From Rhizomicrobium electricum (GTDB lineage Bacteria; Pseudomonadota; Alphaproteobacteria; Micropepsales; Micropepsaceae), in NCBI RefSeq assembly GCF_011762045.1, contig NZ_JAASQS010000008.1:124001-188000 (forward strand): a stretch of 64,000 bases of DNA, written 5' to 3'. The position numbers and the translations under genes are program-made. The notes below the pieces were generated by a model. The model did not search any database, was not told the origin of the DNA, and saw only the letters and a program-made list of their open reading frames with translations. Position 1 is the first letter of the stretch, and each line of letters starts with the position of its first letter. Shown in pieces: positions 58,670 to 64,000 of this stretch.

Positions 58670-59671
58670 ATGGCTTGGATGCGGCGGGTGTTTTTCGCGT
58701 GCGGTATCGCTGCGGCAGCGGCACTCCCGGCCGCGGCGCAACAGTCGGCGGCGGCGGAACCGTCCCCGGCCTTATCGCTGATCTTCGAGAACGATGTCTT
58801 CTTCAATGAAGACCGCGACTACACCAATGGCATCGAACTGACCTACACGACGCGGCCGAGCCAGAACGTCGACGCGATGGTGAGTCTGGCCCGCGCCCTG
58901 CCGCTGTTCGCCGATCACGGGCTGGTACGCACCAGCTATTCGCTCGGCCAGTCGATCTTCACGCCGAAGCACACCGAGCTCGCCGTGCCGCTGCCGACCG
59001 AGCGGCCGTACGCCGGTTATCTCTACGCCACGCTCGGTTTGATCGAGGCCAACCCCGACCGGCTCGACCAGCTTTCGGTGCAGATCGGCGTCGTCGGCCC
59101 GATGGCGCTCGCCAAAGAGAGCCAGGACTGGGTGCATTCGATCATCGACGACACAAAGCCGAAAGGCTGGCATTACCAGCTTCACAACGAGCCGGCGTTC
59201 AACGTTACCTACGACCGCAGTATGAAGCTCATCCCGCCGCAATCGCTGCTGGGGCTGGTGCTCGATGTCGAACCGCATTTCGGCGGAGCCGTCGGGACGG
59301 TCTACGATTACGCCAATGCCGGCGCCATGGTGCGGCTCGGCTTCAATCTGCCGGACGATTTCGGGCCGCCGCGGATCGAACCCAATCTGCCGGGCACCAG
59401 TTATTTCGAGCCGAACGGCGGTTTCAGCCTTTATGCCTTTGCCGGTGTCGACGGGCGGGCGGTCGCGCGCAACATTTTCCTCGACGGCAATACCTGGCGC
59501 GACAGTCCTTCGGTCGACAAGTATTGGGCCGTCGGCGATCTCACCCTCGGTGCCGCGATGACGCTCTCAGGCGTGCGCGTCGCTTTCACCCACGTCTTCC
59601 GCACCCGCGAGTACAAGACGCAAGACAAGTCGTCCCAATTCGGCGCGGTGAATGTGAGCTTCAGGCTCTAG
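58670..59671 (+). CDS. lpxR: LpxR-type lipid A deacylase (DUF2219)
   Basis: 333 residues with a signal peptide (about 1-23, AALPAAAQ). It forms a 12-strand outer membrane barrel and removes the 3' acyloxyacyl group of lipid A. The catalytic segment is IFENDVFFNEDRDYTNGIELTYT (N and D in the first strand), with RPYAGYLYATLG, the calcium and His/Ser region around SQDWVHSIID and GWHYQLHNEPAF, and a final aromatic-rich FGAVNVSFRL strand. Two dyads precede it, which suggests regulation. Its stop is only seven bases from the stop of the hexapeptide-protein gene. Confidence 0.92.
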   Translation: MAWMRRVFFACGIAAAAALPAAAQQSAAAEPSPALSLIFENDVFFNEDRDYTNGIELTYTTRPSQNVDAMVSLARALPLFADHGLVRTSYSLGQSIFTPKHTELAVPLPTERPYAGYLYATLGLIEANPDRLDQLSVQIGVVGPMALAKESQDWVHSIIDDTKPKGWHYQLHNEPAFNVTYDRSMKLIPPQSLLGLVLDVEPHFGGAVGTVYDYANAGAMVRLGFNLPDDFGPPRIEPNLPGTSYFEPNGGFSLYAFAGVDGRAVARNIFLDGNTWRDSPSVDKYWAVGDLTLGAAMTLSGVRVAFTHVFRTREYKTQDKSSQFGAVNVSFRL

Positions 59672-59677
59672 CGACGC

Positions 59678-60700
59678 TCACTGATCGCCCACGCCGCCGG
59701 TGAGGCTCATGCCGCTCAGTTCCAGTTCGCGCTGCGCCGTGGTGGTCTTTCCCGGTGCGCAGACCTTGGTGCGGAACGAGAAGAACACGTCGCCGGTGCC
59801 CCAGCGGCGCAGGTTGGTGCGCTCGGTGCAGTCCTTGACCGGGAGCTTGGGCACGCATTTCAGCATGCCGTCCTTGAAGTGGCGCAGTGCTTCGTTCGGG
59901 GCGCATTCGAGCGAGGCTCCGTTCGCAAACGTGCCGGCCATGCCCTGATCGGACTGGGAAACGTCGCCGAGCGTGACTTTCAGGTGCGAACCCGGAATGC
60001 AGCGCAGGACTTCGCCTTCGAAGCCGGAATCGATCCATGTGTCGCCGGTCATGTGCGAGGCCGGGAATTCGCGGCCGTCGGGCGACACGCACACCGCATG
60101 CACCGCCTTGATGACGGTCGCGTCCTGCATCTCGCAGGCGCCGCCATGCACGGTGGAAATCGCCGCCGCGCCGATCTCGCCGCCGCCGCCGATCTTGTTG
60201 TTGACGGTGATGTATTCGTTGTAGCCGGAATAGATCACGATGTTGGTCGACGCGCTCGCACTAGCGCTGGCATTCGCGCTCGCCTGCGCCCATGCCGCGG
60301 CCCACGCCGAGGCTTCGGCCCCGCCGCCTTTGTTGATGATGATCGTCTTGTTGATATTGATGTTCTTCGAAGCGTCGATGTTCTTGGTGATGTTGATCGA
60401 CTTGTCGATCGTGATCGGCTTGTTGATGGTCACGCTCTTGTCGATCGTCACAGGCTTATAGATGTTGACGTCTTTGTTGATCGTCACCGGCTTGTAGATA
60501 TTGACGTTCTTGTTGATCGTCACCGGCTTGACGATGGTGACGCCGCCGCCGCATCCGCTCGAGCAGGCCGGCGCGCAGTTCGTCTTGCCCGTGCTGACCT
60601 GCGGAAGGCCGCCGGCTTGGGCCGCCGACCCGAGCGGGAGGACGGTGAGGGCGGTAGTGACCAGTGCGGCAGCAGCCAACTTCAAAGGCCTGGGCGACAT
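59678..60700 (-). CDS. Exported protein with twelve tandem hexapeptides (predicted beta-solenoid), function unknown
   Basis: 340 residues from the ATG at 60700. A signal peptide ends near residue 28 (SAAQAGG). A Cys cluster follows (CAPACSSGC, 42-50). Residues 54-125 are exactly twelve six-residue units of the form [VI]-x-[IA]-x-K-x, for example VTIVKP, VTINKN, VNIYKP. An Ala/Ser/Trp tract (128-151) comes next, then a domain of about 190 residues with six or more Cys (CEMQD, VCVSP, RCIPG, ECAPN, KCVPK, DCTER, VCAPG), likely disulfide-bonded. The hexapeptide run predicts a small solenoid rod or sheet. I do not recognise the family; its role could be surface structure. Confidence 0.82.
   Translation of the reverse strand: MSPRPLKLAAAALVTTALTVLPLGSAAQAGGLPQVSTGKTNCAPACSSGCGGGVTIVKPVTINKNVNIYKPVTINKDVNIYKPVTIDKSVTINKPITIDKSINITKNIDASKNININKTIIINKGGGAEASAWAAAWAQASANASASASASTNIVIYSGYNEYITVNNKIGGGGEIGAAAISTVHGGACEMQDATVIKAVHAVCVSPDGREFPASHMTGDTWIDSGFEGEVLRCIPGSHLKVTLGDVSQSDQGMAGTFANGASLECAPNEALRHFKDGMLKCVPKLPVKDCTERTNLRRWGTGDVFFSFRTKVCAPGKTTTAQRELELSGMSLTGGVGDQ
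60326..60541 (-). repeat. DNA tract coding twelve hexapeptides
   Basis: 216 bases, 12 units of 18 bases, read on the minus strand. Units alternate in an ABAB manner: VTINKN / VNIYKP recur with only small changes, showing recent duplication of 36-base blocks, while the last units are more diverged. The tract is AT-richer than its surroundings. Confidence 0.85.
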
Positions 60701-60857
60701 GCTATAGCTCCGTCGGTGTCCCGGCCCACGGGGCCTGGAACAACTGAATGACCGCCGACCTCGCTTCACGATCCATGCCACTTCCCGTCTTGCGAAAGCC
60801 GCAATCGCTGGTTCAAATCGGAACAACGCCCGGCCCGGCCCGGACGGGGGAAGCGGC

Positions 60858-61565
60858 ATGATCCCGATCTCGGACGAAAACCCGACCAAGCTGACGCCCT
60901 ATGTAACGGGCGCGCTGATTCTCGCGTGCGTCGGCGTCTACGCTTGGCAGTTTCACCTCCAGGGCGATGCCTATGGCGATTTCATGCTGCATTACGGCTT
61001 CACGCCGTCGACGCTGATGTCGCCCCAATTCGAGGCAACCGGAATCCCGGCGGTGCCGGCGATCGTCTCGATTTTCACCGCCATGTTCCTGCACGGCGGC
61101 GTGCTGCACCTGATCGGCAACATGCTGTACCTCTGGATCTTCGGCAACAACATCGAAGACGCCATGGGACACGCCCGTTTCCTGGTGTTTTATCTGCTCT
61201 CCGGCGTGGCGGCGGCATTGACCATGGCGTTCATGGATCCCTCGTCGGTACAGCCGATGGTGGGCGCGTCGGGGGCGATTTCCGGTGCCCTGGGCGCTTA
61301 TATGCTGCTTTATCCGCGCGCCCGCGTGACCGTGCTCGTGCCTCTGCTCATCATCCTTTATCCCTTCCGGATCAACGCGGTATGGGTGGTGGGTGTGTGG
61401 TTCGCGATGCAGCTTCTGGCGCTGACCGGCCCCGATACCAGCGGTATCGCCTGGTGGGCTCATGTCGGCGGATTCGCGGCCGGCATCGTGCTGACGCCGT
61501 TCTTCAAATCCTCCACCGTGCCGTTCTTCGGCCCCCACATTCGCCGCGGACCTTGGAATAACTGA
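60858..61565 (+). CDS. Rhomboid-family intramembrane serine protease
   Basis: 235 residues with six membrane helices. Catalytic Ser138 is in GASG (136-139), His202 is in WWAHVGG, and the oxyanion pair H84-x3-N88 in HLIGN is kept, so it should be active. It cleaves membrane proteins within helices. The N-terminal region before helix 1 is short, unlike GlpG's extra domain. Divergent from the hexapeptide-protein gene; the two share 157 bases of intergenic DNA. The substrate is not known. Confidence 0.93.
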   Translation: MIPISDENPTKLTPYVTGALILACVGVYAWQFHLQGDAYGDFMLHYGFTPSTLMSPQFEATGIPAVPAIVSIFTAMFLHGGVLHLIGNMLYLWIFGNNIEDAMGHARFLVFYLLSGVAAALTMAFMDPSSVQPMVGASGAISGALGAYMLLYPRARVTVLVPLLIILYPFRINAVWVVGVWFAMQLLALTGPDTSGIAWWAHVGGFAAGIVLTPFFKSSTVPFFGPHIRRGPWNN

Positions 61566-61579
61566 CCCCGAGACGCGGG

Positions 61580-61595
61580 TGGCACGGCTTTCGCT
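61580..61595 (+). promoter_or_regulatory. Candidate sigma-54 promoter before the PAS gene
   Basis: TGGCACG, four bases, TCGCT. This differs from TGGCACG-N4-TTGCT at one position. The GG (-24) and GC (-12) cores are intact. It is about 70 bases from the PAS gene start. A sigma-54 activator is encoded at 20.5-22 kb. Confidence 0.35.
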
Positions 61596-61666
61596 GTGTG
61601 TCCTTCCGAGCGGCGAGAAGCTGTTCCGAACTGGGAACGGCCCGCTAGCGAGGAAGGCATCAGGTT

Positions 61667-62359
61667 ATGAAACACAAGAATAGCCATTTGCTGGTCGGGT
61701 ATTGGTCGCGGCTCCGCGCTGGGCGTGACGTTCCGGATCAAACCGATATCGATCCTCGCTCGATCAAGCGCCTTCTTCCGTTCGTCTTCATCCTGGACGC
61801 CGAGAACCCCAACCGCCCGATCTACCGCCTGGCCGGCACCGCGATGTGCGAACGCTTCGGCTTCGAGCTCAAGGGCACCGGGTTCCTCGCCCACTGGGAA
61901 GCCCAATCCTCGATGGCGCTCGGCTCGCTGTTGCAGCAGGCGCTGCATCTCAAGCAGCCGGTGTGCCTGACCTCGATCGGCGCCACCGCCGACTGCGGCA
62001 TGGTCGAACTCGAAACCGTGCTGCTGCCGATCAAGTTCGGCGAGAACGGCCCGACCCGTTTCCTCGGCATGATCCAGATCCTGTCGGACATGAGCCAGCT
62101 TCACGGCCGCCCGATCGCCTTCCAGCGTCTCGCCGCCAGCCAGATCATCCGCGAGGACGATCCCTACAGCATGACCAACACGACTCTGCCGCCGCCCCCG
62201 CCGCCGCCGGTGTTCCGCAGCCATCCGCGCGCGCCGCACCTGCGTTTGGTGGTGAGCCACGATCGTCCGGCCAATTCGAATTTCCGCACCGCCACCAAGA
62301 CGGAGCGCATGTTCCAGGTATTCGGGCCCGAGCCGGTCGAAGCCTGGGTCGAGTACTGA
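61667..62359 (+). CDS. Single PAS-domain protein (PAS_5 type)
   Basis: 230 residues, no signal peptide. The fold begins YWSRLRAGRDVPDQTDIDP, then ILDAENPNRPIYRLAGTAMCERFGFELKG (the PAS_5 / DUF1491-like signature found in alphaproteobacteria), with VELETVLLPIKF as the last strand. After about residue 165 comes a linker with seven prolines (PPPPPPP) and a short basic tail. It has no output domain, so it may regulate through protein contacts, as do other single-PAS proteins of this class. A possible sigma-54 promoter lies upstream, and a terminator downstream. Confidence 0.82.
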   Translation: MKHKNSHLLVGYWSRLRAGRDVPDQTDIDPRSIKRLLPFVFILDAENPNRPIYRLAGTAMCERFGFELKGTGFLAHWEAQSSMALGSLLQQALHLKQPVCLTSIGATADCGMVELETVLLPIKFGENGPTRFLGMIQILSDMSQLHGRPIAFQRLAASQIIREDDPYSMTNTTLPPPPPPPVFRSHPRAPHLRLVVSHDRPANSNFRTATKTERMFQVFGPEPVEAWVEY

Positions 62360-62415
62360 AACATTGTCCGGAAGGTGGGGACCTTTTCCGGACACCCGTT
62401 GATGCTTGGATAAAC

Positions 62416-62450
62416 TGAAGGCCGGGAGCGATCCCGGCCTTTCTTTTATT
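62416..62450 (+). terminator. Rho-independent terminator after the PAS gene
   Basis: AAGGCCGGGA-GCGA-TCCCGGCCTT, ten perfect base pairs, followed by TCTTTTATT. It lies at the end of the convergent 110-residue gene. Confidence 0.85.
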
Positions 62451-62778
62451 CTCCTGCGACCGGGCTTGGCGGCCGGGCGACGGTGGAGTCGGGCCGCTTG
62501 TCGACGGGGTCGTAGCCGAAGATCGCGTCGTCGAAGTGGATCACGTTCTCTTTGTTCCGCAGATACGGAATTTCGTACTTCTCGACGGTGTGACGGTAGG
62601 CCTCGAACTTGGTCACGTCGTCCTTGCGCCGTTCATCGCAGCGCTGCCAGGACAGGCGTTGGATTTCGGTGCACCAGATGTCGAAATCGACCGTCTTGAC
62701 GGGATAGCGCAAGGTCTGTGCGCCCGCGGGCAACGCGAAGACGGCGGCAAGGCTCAAGGCGGCGAGGGTCCGGTTCAT
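62446..62778 (-). CDS. Small exported protein of unknown function
   Basis: 110 residues with a signal peptide (about 1-20, LAAVFALPAGAQ). The mature part has two Cys that could pair (DIWCTEIQ and QRCDERR) and a predicted helical segment with a Glu/Lys/Arg-rich pattern, ending in a Pro-rich tail (RPPSPVAGE). No known family is recognised. It is monocistronic, 103 bases downstream of a lipoprotein gene on the same strand, so they may be co-transcribed. Confidence 0.7.
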   Translation of the reverse strand: MNRTLAALSLAAVFALPAGAQTLRYPVKTVDFDIWCTEIQRLSWQRCDERRKDDVTKFEAYRHTVEKYEIPYLRNKENVIHFDDAIFGYDPVDKRPDSTVARPPSPVAGE

Positions 62779-62881
62779 GGATTAAGCTTACGCCTTGCAG
62801 CCCAGTTGCGGAAGCGGCTTCGGCCCGGTCAAGACAGTCGGTGAAATTGTCAAAAAGTGTCGTATTGCCGGCTGCCGACGA

Positions 62882-63508
62882 TCACGGATTCTCGGTGATT
62901 TCGCCCGGCGCGGTCTTTTGCCCCTGTTCCGCCGCGGCTTTCTTCTTGGCTTCGTCCTCCTTCGCCTTTTCGGCCGCAACCGCGGCCGCTTCGGTCTCGA
63001 GCCGGGCCAGGGTGATTTCGAAGGACTGACGGCATTTTTCGGCCGAGGGAACTTGCGAGGCGACCCGCAGATTCAAGCGCCAGCAGTCCCAATCGGCCTG
63101 GGCGCGGGCTGCGTCGCGAGGATAGACGTCCTTGGCGGTGGACAGCGCCCGCACCAGCCGGTCGCGCTGATCGTGGGTTTTGATGTCGCGGCTGGGTTCG
63201 GGATCGACCACTTCGTCGCGCGTCAGCCGCATCGCCTTGTCGGCATAGGTATTGGCGAGATCGGCGACAGTGCCCTGGGTCTCGGTCAGCGGGATCGAGG
63301 AATCCTGGTCGAACGAGCCGTATTGGGCCTGTCCCACCTGGCCGAACGACTTCGCCAGGAAGCTGTAGTTCTTATAAAGCGCGGCCTGGAACGGATCGGC
63401 CGGCGGGGTTGTGGCATCGAGATCGTCGAGCGGGCTGAAATTGATACAGCCGGCCAAAGAAACCGCACACAACACGAGGAGCGGCCGCGCATCAATTTTC
63501 GTCGCCAT
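62882..63508 (-). CDS. Lipoprotein resembling the N-terminal module of alphaproteobacterial OmpA-like lipoproteins
   Basis: 208 residues. The lipobox is SLAGC with lipid Cys near residue 21. The mature part has DPFQAALYKNYSFLAKS, YADKAMRLTRDEVV, and DAARAQADWDCWRLNLRV..SAEKCRQSF, which recalls the helical module found ahead of OmpA domains in some alphaproteobacterial lipoproteins (from memory). Here no OmpA domain follows; instead the chain ends in an Ala/Glu/Lys-rich coil (LETEAAAVAAEKAKEDEAKKK). This would leave an outer-membrane lipoprotein without a peptidoglycan anchor. A CtrA-like box lies 55 bases upstream. Confidence 0.75.
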   Translation of the reverse strand: MATKIDARPLLVLCAVSLAGCINFSPLDDLDATTPPADPFQAALYKNYSFLAKSFGQVGQAQYGSFDQDSSIPLTETQGTVADLANTYADKAMRLTRDEVVDPEPSRDIKTHDQRDRLVRALSTAKDVYPRDAARAQADWDCWRLNLRVASQVPSAEKCRQSFEITLARLETEAAAVAAEKAKEDEAKKKAAAEQGQKTAPGEITENP

Positions 63509-63562
63509 TCACTTTTCTCCGAAGACCGGGGGAACTTCCTATACCGCGTCTTGCCACCGGGG

Positions 63563-63577
63563 TTAAGCAGGAGTTTA
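63563..63577 (-). promoter_or_regulatory. CtrA-like binding box upstream of the lipoprotein gene
   Basis: On the minus strand: TAAA, CTCCTGC, TTAACC. This has the same form as the box upstream of fliX, with one mismatch to TTAA-N7-TTAAC. Confidence 0.4.
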
Positions 63578-63687
63578 CGCCGCAGGATTCACCATGAACG
63601 GCTATCCACCTAAACGTTCGGTCATAAACCGTCCGTTAGATAATCGGACGCAGACTGGCGGGACGCTTCGTGAGGAGGGGTGCCCGC

Positions 63688-64000
63688 GTGCCCGGCATGA
63701 ACGATAAAGACCCCGTGCTGGCCAGGGCGCGTGCCGAACGACGCCGGTACCGCCGTGTTCCCGTCGACCTGCCGGGCAAGCTGTTCGTGCCCGCCACGTC
63801 CGAGGAATTCGCCTGCACTGTGGTCGATTTGTCGCCGGGTGGGGCGTCGGTGGCGACCGATGCCAAGTTGTCGCTCGAGACCCCGGTCGTCCTCTATGCC
63901 AACACCTTCGGCCGCTTCGAAGGCACCATCGCGCGCCACGACGGGCCGCGCCTGGGCCTCAGATTCGCCTCCACCGCCCTCAAGCGCGAGCGCACGGCCG
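63688..64000 (+). CDS. PilZ domain protein (partial, cut by right edge)
   Basis: At least 104 residues of an open frame running off the end. The start is taken at GTG 63688, eight bases after AGGAGGG; ATG 63697 is in frame and possible. The RxxxR motif (ERRRYRRV, Arg18-Arg22) and D47-LSPGG form the c-di-GMP binding pattern of PilZ domains. The domain occupies the whole visible part, so this could be a stand-alone PilZ effector or the start of a longer protein. It would link c-di-GMP to motility or envelope functions. Confidence 0.85.
   Translation, partial: MPGMNDKDPVLARARAERRRYRRVPVDLPGKLFVPATSEEFACTVVDLSPGGASVATDAKLSLETPVVLYANTFGRFEGTIARHDGPRLGLRFASTALKRERTA

Noticed and set aside
60326..60541. 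CRISPR-like or tandem DNA repeat array
   Set aside because: The 18-base units are coding, in frame with a signal-peptide protein, lack spacers, and vary at the third codon positions as protein repeats do.

Overview
This window is about 64 kb of GC-rich bacterial chromosome with tightly packed genes on both strands, few long gaps, and no tRNA, rRNA, phage, insertion sequence or CRISPR array that I could see. The gene set points to an alphaproteobacterium: a gapR (DUF2312) homologue, a FliX homologue, a small aa3-oxidase subunit IV gene in front of pntAB, an alphaproteobacterial-type 41-residue L36, the DUF1036-pyk-formylglutamate amidohydrolase neighbourhood, and rplU-rpmA-GNAT-obgE-proB-proA-nadD-rsfS-rlmH in the order common in that class. 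Caulobacter-like cell-cycle traits (FliX, GapR, two CtrA-like boxes) together with a polysaccharide-degrading cluster suggest a free-living soil or plant-litter relative of Caulobacterales or Rhizomicrobium. The genus is inference.

Layout. 1-6.4 kb: the 3' part of a bacterial alpha-2-macroglobulin gene and pbpC (penicillin-binding protein 1C), a known envelope-defence pair, here separated by a small membrane protein gene and a large imperfect palindrome. 6.5-9.7 kb: three tandem paralogous secreted GH5 glycoside hydrolases behind two LacI-type palindromes. 9.7-17 kb: TSUP permease, lytic transglycosylase, rpmJ, a short-chain dehydrogenase, pyk and DUF1036. 17-24.4 kb: formylglutamate hydrolase, gapR, two divergent secreted esterases, a sigma-54 response regulator, a GT87 membrane glycosyltransferase and a hydrolase. 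24.5-28 kb: oxidase subunit IV with transhydrogenase pntAB. 28-37 kb: S9 peptidase, an ICMT-like methyltransferase, two GNAT paralogues around an Inh-like inhibitor and a DUF6614-like gene, a zinc-ribbon protein, the gpsA-YciI-EVE operon, lolA, and a strong candidate small RNA. 37-50 kb: a phosphatase, a GT-C-like membrane protein, and the TCA block sucC-(secreted protein)-sucD and sucA-sucB, interrupted by an S41-like protein and an acyltransferase on the other strand. 50-58.3 kb: TMEM175-type channel, fliX, then the long minus-strand housekeeping run rplU-rpmA-GNAT-GNAT-obgE-proB-proA-nadD-rsfS-rlmH with many 1-4 base overlaps. 58.5-64 kb: LpxR-type lipid A deacylase, a surface protein with twelve perfect-register hexapeptides, rhomboid protease, PAS protein, two small exported proteins and a PilZ protein cut by the right edge.

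The genes fall into three themes: central carbon and redox metabolism (pyk, sucCDAB, pntAB, gpsA, proBA); envelope building and defence (A2M, PBP1C, MltB-like, LolA, LpxR, S9 and S41 proteins); and extracellular polysaccharide use (three GH5, two esterases). The least explained items are the 12-hexapeptide protein near 60.5 kb, the ~150-nt small RNA at 37.05 kb, the palindrome at 4.0 kb, the paired dyads before lpxR, and a lysine-rich tail on RsfS that appears to begin at a non-AUG codon. All coordinates and motif calls were read by eye, without alignments.
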